Shown: piece after piece, positions 1 through 8,950 of the stretch
Numbering within the stretch: the first letter of the stretch is position 1
Layout of the letters: each line of letters opens with the position of its first letter
Notes under the pieces: generated by a model
Told to the model about the DNA's origin: nothing
What the model saw: the letters and a program-made list of their open reading frames with translations, nothing else
The model's database searches: none
Program-made: the position numbers and the translations under genes
Source: Sulfitobacter sp. DFL-14
Lineage (GTDB): Bacteria; Pseudomonadota; Alphaproteobacteria; Rhodobacterales; Rhodobacteraceae
NCBI RefSeq assembly: GCF_003335585.1
Contig: NZ_QBFD01000022.1
Span: forward strand, 62,001-126,000
DNA length: 64,000 nucleotides
Reading direction: 5' to 3'

Positions 1-1239
1 CACCCCCTGCGCCCCAAAGATGGCCGCAAGCCCCGCAGCGGCAGGCCAGCTCAGCAGCCCGTCCTTGATCCAGTTCACCAGGGTGGAGCGCCCGGCGCGC
101 CCGAGATTGTTGAATGCCGCGTTCGACACGAAGAGCGCCCCGATAAAGATGAACCCTCCCACACCCACAAAGGTGAAAGAGCGCAGGACATCCGCGCCCA
201 GGCCACTCAACCCGAAAAGCGCGATGACATGAGGCGTCACCATGATCAGCAGACCCCAGGCCAGCAATGTGTAGATGCCGCAGAACAGCAGCGCGTCCCG
301 GTAGGTGCTGCGGACGCGGCTCATCCGGCCCGCGCCGTAGTTCTGCCCGAAAATGCCGCCGATGGCGCCTGACAGGGCAAAGACGCCGCCAAAGGCCACG
401 ACCGTCAGCCGCCCGATCACCGCCCAGGCCGCCATTGCGTCATCGCCGTATTGCGCCATGACGATGGTCAGAAAGTAGTTGCCCGCAGGGGTGGAAATCT
501 GGGTGGTAACCGCCGGGATCGCCACGGCGGCAAAGGGCCCCGCGATGTTGCGCAGGGTGCGCAGCCGGGGACGCTCCAGCAGCCCCATCTGCACGACGGC
601 ATAATACAGGGCCAGCCCCAGCAGCGAAAAGCGGAACAGCACCAGCCCGATCGCGGCCCCGTCCAGCCCCCAGCCCAGATAGAAGATCAGGACAGGGTCC
701 AGGAGCAGCAGCACAAATCCGGAAAACAGCGTGACATACATCGCCTTGGCCCCATAGCCATGGGCCCGCAGCACGCCGGAACAGGCCAGCGCCGCCGACA
801 TCGGGATCAGCGAGGGGATCGTGATTGCCAGGTAGCGTGACGCGAGGCGCGCCGTCTCTCCGGTGGCGCCGGCCAGCGCAATCAGCTCATGCCGGAAGCC
901 GACAATCGCTGCGACCACCAGGGTCAGGATCGCGGCGGCGATCACCGTGCCCGCCGCCGCCTGCCTGCGCGCCTGCGCATGGGCGCCCTGCCCGATGCTG
1001 CGCGAAATCACCGCCGTGGTGGCGATCATCAGCCCCACGGCAATGGATACCGAAAAGAACTGTACCGCATAGGCAAAGCCGATGGCGGCCACCAGCCGCG
1101 GATCGCCAAGCTGCGAAATCCACAACAGGTTGGCCGCATCCACCACAAAGACAAAGGTGATCCCCATCGCCCCGGTCGCCGTCATCCGCACCACATGGCC
1201 CATCGTGCCACCGGTCAGGAAACGGCCCTGTTCGGCCAT
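1..1239 (-). CDS. MATE family efflux transporter (3' end outside window)
   Basis: The leftward reading frame begins at ATG 1239 and stays open to base 1, so the C-terminus is missing; about 413 codons are visible of a family usually 440-480 aa long. The start reads MAEQGRFLTGGTMGHVVRM, followed by long hydrophobic segments with small polar breaks, as in the multi-helix MATE proteins that export cationic or aromatic compounds using H+ or Na+ gradients at the inner membrane. The start codon overlaps the stop of the upstream MFS gene as TGATG, so the two are almost certainly translated together. The substrate cannot be told from sequence. Family assignment rests on the N-terminal pattern and the membrane profile. 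Confidence 0.8.
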   Translation of the reverse strand, partial: MAEQGRFLTGGTMGHVVRMTATGAMGITFVFVVDAANLLWISQLGDPRLVAAIGFAYAVQFFSVSIAVGLMIATTAVISRSIGQGAHAQARRQAAAGTVIAAAILTLVVAAIVGFRHELIALAGATGETARLASRYLAITIPSLIPMSAALACSGVLRAHGYGAKAMYVTLFSGFVLLLLDPVLIFYLGWGLDGAAIGLVLFRFSLLGLALYYAVVQMGLLERPRLRTLRNIAGPFAAVAIPAVTTQISTPAGNYFLTIVMAQYGDDAMAAWAVIGRLTVVAFGGVFALSGAIGGIFGQNYGAGRMSRVRSTYRDALLFCGIYTLLAWGLLIMVTPHVIALFGLSGLGADVLRSFTFVGVGGFIFIGALFVSNAAFNNLGRAGRSTLVNWIKDGLLSWPAAAGLAAIFGAQGV

Positions 1240-2471
1240 CACTCGGCCGCCTGCGGCACCGCGCTGGCAAAGATCGTCTCGTTCCCAGGCGCCGGGTGGC
1301 GCGGGATCAGCATGGCAAGGCTCAGTGAAACGCCCGCCATCCCCGCGGCAAGGAAGAAGACCGCAGCAGGCGACACCAGCCACAACAGCCCCAGCAACAC
1401 CGGCAGGAACACCGCCGCAATGTGATTGATGGTAAAGGCCACCGCCGCTGTCGGTGCAATATCCGCCGGGTCCGCGATCTTCTGGAAATAGGTCTTGAGC
1501 GCCAGCGCCAGCCCGAAAAAGATGTGATCCAGCACATAAAGCACGGCGGCCACCATCACGCCCCAGCCCAGGTAATAGACACCACCATAGCTGAGAAAGA
1601 CGATGATCAGCCCGATATATTCGAACCCCAGCGTGCGGCGCTCACCGAAATAGCCGACCGCACGGCCCATCATCGGGGCGAGCACCATATTGGCAACAAG
1701 GTTCACCAGATAGAGCGTGGTGATCTGATGCACCTCATAGCCGAACCGCTCCACCATCATGAACCCGGCAAAAACGACAAAGATCTGCCGCCGTGCGCCC
1801 GCCATGAACTGCAGCGCGTAATAGAGCCAGTAGCGGCGGCGCAGCACCATCTTCTTGATCTGCGGTGTCGGTGCTTCGAACTGCGGATAGGCGACCATGG
1901 CAAAGATCGCGATCAGCAGGGTCACCCCGCCCCCCGCCAGGTAGACGGCGTTATAGCTCAGATCCAGCGTCTCCCACAGGGCCATGATCGCCAGATAGGC
2001 CACCAGCGTCGCAAAGGAGCCCGCCGCCAGCAGCCAGCCCAGCATGCGCGGCGCATCCTCGATCTTCAGCCATTGCAGCTGCAGCGACTGGTTCACCGTC
2101 TCGTAATAATGAAACCCGATGGAGGACAACATGGTGATCGTCAGGATGCCGCCCATGGACGGGAACCAGGCCGTGACCGCTGTTGCAGCGCCCAGCAGGG
2201 CCAGCGACACCAGCCCCAGTACCTGTTCGCGCACGAAGATGATGATCGCGATCACCCCCACCGCGAGGAAACCCGGAATCTCGCGCACCGTATGCAGCAG
2301 CCCGATGTCGGAGCCGTCGAAATCCGCGACCTCGATGACGAAGTTGTTCAGCAATGCCGACCAGGTGTTGAAGGCAATCGGCATCGCCAGCGCCATCAGG
2401 AACAACAAGGCCACGGGTCGCCGCCAGAAGGGCTGATGCTTGGCGTCTTCAAGGGTCACGAATTGCGTCAT
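1239..2471 (-). CDS. MFS transporter
   Basis: A 410-aa protein with about 12 hydrophobic segments and a basic central loop (around residues 205-215, KKMVLRRRY), the usual shape of a major facilitator permease. It begins MTQFVTLEDAKHQPFWRRPV, then enters the first membrane segment. It is the first gene of a two-gene unit; its TGA overlaps the ATG of the MATE exporter by one base (TGATG), which suggests a joint export role. No strong ribosome binding site precedes ATG 2471, so the exact start is less certain than the gene. The substrate is unknown; the aromatic-rich segments differ from the sugar and drug porter signatures I know. Confidence 0.82.
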   Translation of the reverse strand: MTQFVTLEDAKHQPFWRRPVALLFLMALAMPIAFNTWSALLNNFVIEVADFDGSDIGLLHTVREIPGFLAVGVIAIIIFVREQVLGLVSLALLGAATAVTAWFPSMGGILTITMLSSIGFHYYETVNQSLQLQWLKIEDAPRMLGWLLAAGSFATLVAYLAIMALWETLDLSYNAVYLAGGGVTLLIAIFAMVAYPQFEAPTPQIKKMVLRRRYWLYYALQFMAGARRQIFVVFAGFMMVERFGYEVHQITTLYLVNLVANMVLAPMMGRAVGYFGERRTLGFEYIGLIIVFLSYGGVYYLGWGVMVAAVLYVLDHIFFGLALALKTYFQKIADPADIAPTAAVAFTINHIAAVFLPVLLGLLWLVSPAAVFFLAAGMAGVSLSLAMLIPRHPAPGNETIFASAVPQAAE

Positions 2472-2554
2472 GCCAGCGCTAATACGCCTGCATCAGGCCA
2501 AAGACGAGGCCAAAAACGCACATCTGCCCTTCCCGAATGCACCGCTCAGCATTC

Positions 2555-2577
2555 TTTTTGGCCCCAAATATCCCTGC
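2555..2577 (+). other. Recurrent TTTTTGGC...AATATCCC motif, copy 1
   Basis: An intergenic stretch reading TTTTTGGC, a short spacer, then AAATATCCCTGC. The same arrangement recurs at 47351 (downstream of trpA) and at 60578 (between a small exported protein and trpB). Here it lies between the MFS gene and a small membrane protein gene. Function is not known to me. Confidence 0.5.
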
Positions 2578-2688
2578 GCGACGCCTCCCCGCATGGACCC
2601 TCGCCATGCCAGACGACACGGCGACACGGGACGGCGGGCGGGGCGGCTTGCGCGCAGCGCAACAGCGCTGCGCGACGTTCCGCGCCCA

Positions 2689-2877
2689 TCAAAGCGATGT
2701 CTGCGCCGCGACGGGTCCGGAATTGCCGTACCAGACCGGCCCGTCGCCTGCGGCGTCGGTTCCCTGCACGGCCCAGACCAGAAGAGCGGCAAAAACAGCG
2801 CCGATCAGCAGGGCGACCGGGGCGGTCATCCGGACATGCATCCGCGAAGATTTGAAAGATTGTTCCTGAAGTGACAT
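2689..2877 (-). CDS. Small single-pass membrane protein, unknown function
   Basis: A 62-aa reading frame with a clear ribosome binding site (TAGGAG, 7 bases before ATG 2877). The N-terminal 18 residues are polar and basic (MSLQEQSFKSSRMHVRMT), followed by one hydrophobic helix (about residues 19-37, APVALLIGAVFAALLVWAV) and a short tail rich in Gly and Ala. This is the profile of a small inner-membrane protein with its N-terminus in the cytoplasm. It stands alone between priA and the transporter pair. I do not recognise the family. The good start signal and membrane helix argue that it is real. Confidence 0.62.
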   Translation of the reverse strand: MSLQEQSFKSSRMHVRMTAPVALLIGAVFAALLVWAVQGTDAAGDGPVWYGNSGPVAAQTSL

Positions 2878-2949
2878 GGTAGACTCCTATGCTGTGTGAG
2901 CCATAGATAGGGAGCGCCAGCCAATCATTGAAATGAATGTTTATGCGGG

Positions 2950-2969
2950 ATCACTTCACAAAAAGTGAT
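2950..2969 (-). terminator. Hairpin downstream of priA
   Basis: An inverted repeat with 7-bp arms (ATCACTT and AAGTGAT) and a 6-base loop, starting about 30 bases past the priA stop codon. No run of T follows on the leftward strand, so intrinsic termination is only a possibility. Confidence 0.3.
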
Positions 2970-2997
2970 GGATCGTCGCAGAGGCTCCCGGGCGCGG

Positions 2998-5193
2998 TCA
3001 GTAGAAGCTCTGCGGATCGATATCCACTGCAAGGCGCAGTTCACCTTTCAGCTTTACCTGCGCCACCCATTGCGCAAGCGCCTCCTGCAGAGGCGCGGAT
3101 TTTTCCGCCTTTACCAGCAGTCTGACGCGATGCCGCCCGCGCACCCGGGCGATGGGTGCCGGCGCCGGGCCAAAGACCTGCGCGCCGATGCGCCGCAGCG
3201 GCGCGTCGCGCTGCGCCAGCAGGTTGCCCGCATCAAACACCTGCGCCACATCCGGCCCGGACAGGATAATTCCCGCCATCCGGCCATAGGGCGGCACCCC
3301 CGCCTGGTGACGTTCCTTTGCCTCTGCCGACCAGAAAGCCTCTTCATCGCCCGCCAGGATCGCCCGGATCACCGGATGATCCGGCTGATAGGTCTGCAAC
3401 AGCGCCGCCCCCGGCGCCTCCGCCCGGCCCGCCCGGCCTGCCACCTGGCGCATCAGCTGGAATGTCCGCTCTGCTGCCCGCAGGTCAGACCCCATCAGCC
3501 CCAGATCCGCGTCGATCACGCCAACAAGGGTGAGATTGGGAAAGTTATGCCCCTTGGCCACCAGTTGCGTGCCGATGATGATGTCCGCCGCCCCCGCCGC
3601 GATGCCTGCGATCTCGGCCTTCAGCGCCCGTGCCGATCCGTACATGTCCGAGGACAGCACCGCCACCCGCGCATCGGGCCAAAGCGCTGCCGCCTCCTCG
3701 CCCAACCTTTCGACCCCCGGACCCACCGGGGCCAGCCGGCCCTCCGCCCCGCAGGAGGGGCAGGTTTCGGGCATGGGTTTGCTTTCACCGCATTGGTGAC
3801 AGATCAGGCGCTTGAGGAACCGGTGCTCCACCATGCGCGCATCGCAATGGTCGCAGCCGATCTGATGCCCGCAGGCCCGGCACAGCGTGACCGGCGCATA
3901 GCCGCGGCGGTTGATGAAGAGCATCGCCTGCTCGCCCTTTTCCAGCCGCTTGTTCACCTCGCTCTGCAGTGTCGGTGACACCCAGCGGTCAGAGGGCAGC
4001 CCCTCGTCGCGCATGTCGATGGCCCCCATCTGCGGCATTACCGCAGGGCCGAAACGCGAGGTCAGTTCAAGACGCCGGTATTTGCCCACTTCCACATTCG
4101 CCCAGGTCTCAAGCGAGGGCGTGGCGCTTGCCAGCACCACCTGGGCGCCGCAGATGGAGGCCCGCAGAACCGCCATGTCGCGCGCATGGTACAGCACGCC
4201 GTCCTCCTGCTTGTAGGAGGTGTCGTGTTCCTCATCCACGACGATCAGCCCGAGATTCTGAAACGGCAGGAACAGGGCCGATCGCGCCCCGATCACCAAT
4301 TGCGCTTGCCCCTGTCCCACCATCCGCCAGATGCGGCGGCGTTCGGTCATGGTGGCCCCCGAATGCCATTCGGCGGGCTTCGCGCCAAAACGTTCCTCGA
4401 CCCGGTGCAGGAATTGCTCGGTCAGGGCGATCTCGGGCAGCAGCACCAGCGCCTGACGGCCCATGCGCAGAGTGGCAGCGACGGCTTCGAGATAGACTTC
4501 GGTCTTGCCCGAGCCGGTGACACCGCGCAGCAGGGTGGTGCCATAGCTCTGGCTGCGCACCGCCTCTGCCAGAACCTCTGCCCCGGCGGCCTGATCCTCG
4601 GTCAACGCCTTGCCCGGCAGTTCCGGGTCCAGCCGGGGAAAGGGCAGATCGCGGGGGCTTTCTTCCTCGGCCACGGCGTCCTGTGCCACCAGCCCCTTGA
4701 CCACCGATGCGGTCACCCCGGCCATCTCGGCCAGTTCCTTGAGGGTAAAGGAAAGATCGCCATAATCCTGCAGGGTGGCCAGGACGCGGCGGCGGGCGTC
4801 GGTCATCCGCTCCGGCTCCGACACACCGCGCCGGTAGACCCTGCGCATCGACGGCGGGTCGCCCAGGCCCGGCGCACGGGTCGCAAGACGCAGCATCGCG
4901 GGCATTGGCGTCAGCGTATAGGCGGCGGCCCGCGCAAGGAAGCTGCGCATTTCCTCACGCATGGGCGCGGCATCCAGAACCCGGATCACGGAGCGGATCT
5001 TTGACAGGTCATAATCGCCCTGCCCCGCCCCCCAGACCACGCCCAGCACCTTGCGCGGCCCCAGCGGCACCTCCACAAACGCGCCCCGGTGGCAGCCCCC
5101 CTCGGGCGCGCGGTAATCCAGCGCCCGGCCCAAAGGCTGGGTCGTCAGCACCGCCACCAGGTCGCCTTGATCGAAGAATTCCGGACCGTCCAC
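2998..5193 (-). CDS. priA: Primosomal protein N' (replication restart helicase PriA)
   Basis: A superfamily 2 DNA helicase that recognises stalled forks and reloads the replisome. Visible parts in order: the N-terminal DNA-binding domain with [13 protein letters not shown]; Walker [14 protein letters not shown]; Walker B DEEH; the cysteine-rich zinc region with four CxxC pairs ([27 protein letters not shown]); and the C-terminal helicase motifs [14 protein letters not shown] and QVAGRAGR. The length of about 731 aa matches PriA. I chose GTG 5193 because AAGGTGGGG lies 7 bases before it; an in-frame GTG at 5217 would add eight residues. It is divergent from the aldolase gene, with about 120 bases between them for both promoters. 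Confidence 0.95.
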   Translation of the reverse strand: MDGPEFFDQGDLVAVLTTQPLGRALDYRAPEGGCHRGAFVEVPLGPRKVLGVVWGAGQGDYDLSKIRSVIRVLDAAPMREEMRSFLARAAAYTLTPMPAMLRLATRAPGLGDPPSMRRVYRRGVSEPERMTDARRRVLATLQDYGDLSFTLKELAEMAGVTASVVKGLVAQDAVAEEESPRDLPFPRLDPELPGKALTEDQAAGAEVLAEAVRSQSYGTTLLRGVTGSGKTEVYLEAVAATLRMGRQALVLLPEIALTEQFLHRVEERFGAKPAEWHSGATMTERRRIWRMVGQGQAQLVIGARSALFLPFQNLGLIVVDEEHDTSYKQEDGVLYHARDMAVLRASICGAQVVLASATPSLETWANVEVGKYRRLELTSRFGPAVMPQMGAIDMRDEGLPSDRWVSPTLQSEVNKRLEKGEQAMLFINRRGYAPVTLCRACGHQIGCDHCDARMVEHRFLKRLICHQCGESKPMPETCPSCGAEGRLAPVGPGVERLGEEAAALWPDARVAVLSSDMYGSARALKAEIAGIAAGAADIIIGTQLVAKGHNFPNLTLVGVIDADLGLMGSDLRAAERTFQLMRQVAGRAGRAEAPGAALLQTYQPDHPVIRAILAGDEEAFWSAEAKERHQAGVPPYGRMAGIILSGPDVAQVFDAGNLLAQRDAPLRRIGAQVFGPAPAPIARVRGRHRVRLLVKAEKSAPLQEALAQWVAQVKLKGELRLAVDIDPQSFY

Positions 5194-5311
5194 GGATGCC
5201 CCACCTTGGAAATTCACAATTGAAGGCTTTCAGCATCGCAGATCATGCGATAAAGCCAAGGCGACAGAGATAACCGTTAGCGCCACCATTCCAAGCGATA
5301 AGGACACCGAG

Positions 5312-5965
5312 ATGAAATTTTTCGTAGACACCGCAGAGATTGACGCGATTGCCGAGCTGAACGACCTGGGCATGGTAGACGGCGTTACCACAAACCCCTC
5401 CCTGATCCTCAAGTCGGGCCGCGACATCATCGAGGTCACCCGCGAGATCTGCGCGCTGGTCACCGGCCCGGTCAGTGCCGAAGTGGTAGCCCTGGATGCG
5501 GAGACCATGATCGCCGAGGGCCGCAAGCTGGCCGAGATTGCGGACAACATCACCATCAAGCTGCCGCTGACATGGGACGGGCTGAAAGCCTGCAAGATCC
5601 TGTCCGGCGAGGGCCGCATGGTCAATGTGACACTGTGTTTCTCCGCCAACCAGGCACTGCTGGCGGCCAAGGCCGGTGCGACCTTCATCTCGCCCTTCAT
5701 CGGGCGGCTGGATGACATCCACATCGACGGCATGGATCTGATCCACGACATCCGCACGATCTATGACAACTACGGGTTCGAGACAAACATCCTGGCCGCC
5801 TCCATCCGGTCGGTGAACCACGTCCACGAATGCGCGCTGGCCGGCGCCGATGTGATGACAGCGCCGCCCGAGGTGATCAAGAAGCTGGCGATCCACCCGC
5901 TGACCGACAAGGGGCTTGAGCAGTTCACCAAGGATTGGGAAAAGACCGGCCAGAAAATCCTCTGA
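5312..5965 (+). CDS. fsa: FSA/TalC-family transaldolase (annotated relatives: fructose-6-phosphate aldolase)
   Basis: A 217-aa class I aldolase of the small FSA/TalC type, acting in the cytoplasm on pentose-phosphate or fructose-6-phosphate intermediates. The start [16 protein letters not shown], the TTNPSLI motif near residue 27 and the Schiff-base lysine in TIKLPLT (Lys83) are all present. The residue matching Tyr131 of E. coli FsaA is Phe130 ([10 protein letters not shown]). In this family Phe at that site goes with transaldolase activity and Tyr with aldolase activity, so transaldolase is the likelier reaction; this is inference from the family. A GC-rich hairpin follows the stop codon. 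Confidence 0.9.
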   Translation: MKFFVDTAEIDAIAELNDLGMVDGVTTNPSLILKSGRDIIEVTREICALVTGPVSAEVVALDAETMIAEGRKLAEIADNITIKLPLTWDGLKACKILSGEGRMVNVTLCFSANQALLAAKAGATFISPFIGRLDDIHIDGMDLIHDIRTIYDNYGFETNILAASIRSVNHVHECALAGADVMTAPPEVIKKLAIHPLTDKGLEQFTKDWEKTGQKIL

Positions 5966-5973
5966 CCCGGTTT

Positions 5974-5994
5974 CGGGGCGGCGTGCCCGCCCCG
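5974..5994 (+). terminator. GC-rich hairpin after the transaldolase gene
   Basis: An 8-bp stem (CGGGGCGG / CCGCCCCG) with a 5-base loop, 9 bases after the stop codon. There is no T run, so it may act as a weak or Rho-assisted terminator or as an mRNA 3' stabiliser. Confidence 0.4.
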
Positions 5995-6109
5995 CACCCC
6001 GAAGGGCACAATTTCGCAACGCCACGGGTTTTTGCCCCGGCATGGCGAAAAAGGGGCGGCAATTGCCGGCCAGCGGTGCTATACCGGAGCAAATCAAGCA
6101 GAGACTGAT

Positions 6110-6817
6110 ATGAGCAGCAGCCCCAAGATTGACGACGCCCTGCGCGAGGCGATCATTTCGCAACCCGATGTGATACTCGACGACACCGATCTGATGCAGG
6201 CCCTGATCGCTGCCAACGAAAGGGCGATGGGCGGCAATATCGTCGATCTGCGCGGCATCGCGATGGAACGGCTGGAATCGCGGCTCGACCGGCTGGAGGA
6301 CACGCACCGCAGCGTGATCGCCGCCGCTTATGAAAACCTGGCCGGGACCAACCAGATCCACCGCGCCATCCTGCGGATGCTCGACCCGGTCGAATTCGAA
6401 CCCTTCCTGCGCGATCTGGGCGGCGAAGTGGCAGATATCCTGCGCGTCGATGCAGTTAAGCTGGTTCTTGAATCGGTTCAGAACGACAATGACCCGGCGG
6501 TGCAGCGGCTGGGCGATGTGCTGAGCGTGGCAGAGCCGGGCTTTATCGACAGCTACCTGACCCATGGCCGTGGCGGCGCGCCCCGCCAGGTGACCTTGCG
6601 CGGTGTGCAGGACGGGGCGCATCAGATCTATGGCGAGAAATCCGACTGGATCCGGTCCGAAGCCTGCCTGAAGCTCGATTTCGGCGCGGGCCGCCTGCCC
6701 GGCCTGCTGGTTCTGGGGGCGGAGGATCCGCATATGTTCGGCCCCCAGCAGGGCACCGACCTGCTGACCTTCTTTACCGGTGTGTTCGAGCGCGCGATGC
6801 GCCGCTGGCTGTCTTGA
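6110..6817 (+). CDS. DUF484 family protein
   Basis: A 235-aa protein beginning MSSSPKIDDALREAIISQPD, with the usual DUF484 layout: a short N-terminal helical region containing DDTDLMQALIAANER, a coiled segment (about residues 43-62, MERLESRLDRLEDTHRS), then a GAF-like domain ending GTDLLTFFTGVFERAMRRWL. DUF484 genes commonly sit just upstream of xerC, as here. The stop TGA overlaps the TTG start of xerC (TTGA), indicating coupling. The molecular function of DUF484 is not established; the context suggests a link to chromosome dimer resolution or the cell cycle. A longer upstream reading frame exists, but ATG 6110 starts the conserved part. Confidence 0.85.
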   Translation: MSSSPKIDDALREAIISQPDVILDDTDLMQALIAANERAMGGNIVDLRGIAMERLESRLDRLEDTHRSVIAAAYENLAGTNQIHRAILRMLDPVEFEPFLRDLGGEVADILRVDAVKLVLESVQNDNDPAVQRLGDVLSVAEPGFIDSYLTHGRGGAPRQVTLRGVQDGAHQIYGEKSDWIRSEACLKLDFGAGRLPGLLVLGAEDPHMFGPQQGTDLLTFFTGVFERAMRRWLS

Positions 6818-7764
6818 AGCGCGGAGACACAGCAGCACAGACCGGGCTGATCAGCCCTGCCGCGCGAGATGCGCTGGCCACATGGCTGGACCAGCAGCGC
6901 GCCTTGAAAGGGGCGGCAGAGAATACGCTGACAGCCTATCAGGGTGATGTCGCGGATTTCCTGGCTTTCATGACCGCCCACAAGGCGGAACCGCAGGGCC
7001 TGGGCGCCTTGGCACAGATCACGATTTCGGACATGCGGTCCTGGATGGCCCGCACACGCGGCCCCGGCGTCGGCCCCCGCTCCCTGGCGCGCAAGCTGTC
7101 CGCGGTGAAAGCCTTTTACCGCTGGCTGGCAGAACGCGAAGGCTTTGAACCCACAGCGGTCCTGACCACCCGCGCACCGAAGTTTTCCAGAAAACTGCCC
7201 CGCCCGCTGGCGGTGGATGCCGCGCGTGCAATGATCGACTGTGTCGAGCTGCAATCGCGTCACCCCTGGGTCGCAACCCGCGACGTCGCGGTGCTGACCC
7301 TGCTTTGGGGCTGCGGTCTGCGGATATCCGAGGCGCTTGGCCTCAGGGGCGCGGATGCCCCCCTGCCCGAGGCGCTGCGCATTTCCGGCAAGGGCGGCAA
7401 GGAACGTGTGGTTCCGGTTCTGCCCGCCGCCCGCGAGGCGGTCGCCGCCTATCTGCGCGCCTGCCCCTTCCCGCAGGACGCCGATGGCCCGTTGTTTCGC
7501 GCCGTGCGCGGGGGGCCCCTGGGGCCGCGCGCGATTTCGCAGGTGATGGCGGATGCGCGCATGCAGCTTGGCCTGCCTGCGACTGCGACACCCCATGCAA
7601 TGCGCCACAGCTTTGCCACCCATCTGCTGGACGCGGGCGGCGATCTGCGCGCGATCCAGGAATTGCTGGGCCATGCCTCGCTTTCCACCACCCAGGCCTA
7701 TACGGCGGTCGACACGGCGCGGTTGATGGAGGTCTACAACCGGGCGCATCCCAAGGCGGGATGA
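6814..7764 (+). CDS. xerC: Tyrosine recombinase XerC
   Basis: A site-specific recombinase that, with XerD, resolves chromosome dimers at dif. The 316-aa protein has the N-terminal core-binding domain (residues about 20-110) and a C-terminal catalytic domain with all six expected residues: Arg170 (GCGLRISEALGL), Lys193 (SGKGGKER), His261 and Arg264 (HAMRHSFATHLL), His287 (LLGHASLSTTQ) and the nucleophile Tyr296 (TQAYTAV). It starts at a TTG that overlaps the DUF484 stop. Full-length catalytic residues and the housekeeping neighbours argue for the cellular XerC, not a mobile-element integrase. Two paired-palindrome modules follow the gene. Confidence 0.93.
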   Translation: MKRGDTAAQTGLISPAARDALATWLDQQRALKGAAENTLTAYQGDVADFLAFMTAHKAEPQGLGALAQITISDMRSWMARTRGPGVGPRSLARKLSAVKAFYRWLAEREGFEPTAVLTTRAPKFSRKLPRPLAVDAARAMIDCVELQSRHPWVATRDVAVLTLLWGCGLRISEALGLRGADAPLPEALRISGKGGKERVVPVLPAAREAVAAYLRACPFPQDADGPLFRAVRGGPLGPRAISQVMADARMQLGLPATATPHAMRHSFATHLLDAGGDLRAIQELLGHASLSTTQAYTAVDTARLMEVYNRAHPKAG

Positions 7765-7769
7765 GATTG

Positions 7770-7812
7770 CGTTTTCTTCAAAGAAAACGGGCCGGAGTTT
7801 TCGAAAACTCCG
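7770..7812. repeat. Paired palindrome module A
   Basis: Two adjacent dyads 3 bases apart. The first has 9-bp arms CGTTTTCTT / AAGAAAACG around CA (7770-7789). The second is a perfect 20-bp palindrome with half-site CGGAGTTTTC (7793-7812). It lies 5 bases after the xerC stop. A second module with the same design follows at 7848. Confidence 0.8.
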
Positions 7813-7847
7813 CCGTCATATCAAGCCCTGAACTCCGCATGAACCGC

Positions 7848-7889
7848 CGATTTCTTCAAAGAAATCGAACAGGAATTTTCGAAAATTCC
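7848..7889. repeat. Paired palindrome module B
   Basis: Same design as the module at 7770. Arms CGATTTCTT / AAGAAATCG around CA (7848-7867), then a perfect 18-bp palindrome with half-site GGAATTTTC (7872-7889). Compared with the first module, base changes in one arm are matched in the opposite arm, so pairing is kept. It ends 10 bases before the end of meaB, which is transcribed toward it. Confidence 0.8.
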
Positions 7890-7899
7890 GTCAGGATAC

Positions 7900-8871
7900 C
7901 TACCTGCGCATCCCGTCCACAAAATCCTGAGCGGCGGCTGAGGGGTCCTGCTCCCCGGCGGCAACGGCGTCGCTCAGCGCGGTGAGCCGCGCCTGTGTTT
8001 CGGCTTCGGACAGCTGCGCCAGCAAGCGCTGCTTCACGTCTTCCAGAAACCAGTAACGCGCCTGCGCGGCACGGGTCCGGTCCCAGAAACCGTTTTCGCG
8101 CCGCCAGTCTGACAGGTCTTCAAGCGCCCGCCATGCCTGATCCAGCCCGTTCTCCTCCAGCGCGGAAACCGTCATCGCACAGGGATAGCCCGCCGGGTCC
8201 TGCGGACGCTTGCGCAGCAGACGCAGCGCGCCCGCGTAATCGGCACAGGTGCGGGTGGCTGCCGCCTTCAGTTCCCCATCGGCCTTGTTGATCAGGATCA
8301 CATCCGCCACTTCCATGATGCCCCGTTTGACGCCCTGCAATTCGTCCCCGCCCGCCGGGGCCAGCAGCAGCACGAAAAGGTCGGACATCTCTGCCACCAC
8401 GGTTTCGGACTGGCCCACACCCACGGTTTCGATCAGCACCACGTCAAAACCCGCCGCCTCGCACAGGCGGACGGCCTCGCGGGTGCGCCGCGCGACGCCG
8501 CCCAGATGGGTCTGGCTGGGCGAGGGCCGGATAAAGGCATTGGGATCGCGGCTGAGCTGATCCATCCGGGTCTTGTCGCCCAGGATCGACCCGCCCGAGC
8601 GGGAGGAGGACGGATCGACCGCCAGCACCGCCACCCGCTTGCCCATGCCGGTCAGCATCATGCCGAAACTTTCGATGAAGGTCGATTTGCCCACGCCCGG
8701 GGTGCCCGACAGACCGATGCGCAGCGCCTGACCTTCCTGCGGCAGGGCAGCCAGCAATTCGGCGGCGGCGGCACGGTGATCGGCGCGGCCCGATTCCACC
8801 AGCGTGATCGCACGCGCGAGCGCCCGGCGCTCCTGTGCGCGGATGCGGCTGGCAAGGTCCTTGATATCCAT
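7900..8871 (-). CDS. meaB: Methylmalonyl-CoA mutase-associated GTPase MeaB (ArgK family)
   Basis: A cytoplasmic G3E-type GTPase that loads and protects the adenosylcobalamin-dependent methylmalonyl-CoA mutase. The 323-aa protein shows Walker A GTPGVGKST (about residues 56-63), VDPSSSRSGGSILGDKTRM, the switch region FIRPSPSQTHLGGVARRT, the DVVLIETVGVGQSE motif and the base-recognition motif NKAD. I chose ATG 8871 (MDIKDLASRIRAQERRAL); the frame is open further upstream, but that part has no family resemblance and runs over the hrpB start. The gene is divergent from hrpB with 79 bases between. No mutase gene is in the window. Confidence 0.92.
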   Translation of the reverse strand: MDIKDLASRIRAQERRALARAITLVESGRADHRAAAAELLAALPQEGQALRIGLSGTPGVGKSTFIESFGMMLTGMGKRVAVLAVDPSSSRSGGSILGDKTRMDQLSRDPNAFIRPSPSQTHLGGVARRTREAVRLCEAAGFDVVLIETVGVGQSETVVAEMSDLFVLLLAPAGGDELQGVKRGIMEVADVILINKADGELKAAATRTCADYAGALRLLRKRPQDPAGYPCAMTVSALEENGLDQAWRALEDLSDWRRENGFWDRTRAAQARYWFLEDVKQRLLAQLSEAETQARLTALSDAVAAGEQDPSAAAQDFVDGMRR

Positions 8872-8950
8872 GGCGCATCTTTTGCGGGACAGCGCAAAAA
8901 TGTCCAGCCCCGGCCCTTGGCGCGCCACCCGGTTTACCGGATAAGACGAC

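Noticed and set aside
1422..2855. Long rightward open frame (477 codons) opposite the MFS gene
   Set aside because: It is His/Arg/Gln-rich with no family features and mirrors a well-supported transporter on the other strand. High GC makes such antisense frames common here.
5243..6838. Leftward open frame of 531 codons opposite the transaldolase and DUF484 genes
   Set aside because: It crosses two well-supported genes on the other strand and their intergenic gap and shows no motif.
6814..7764. Phage or integron integrase
   Set aside because: The protein has XerC length and motifs and follows DUF484 in a housekeeping locus; no attachment sites or mobile genes nearby.
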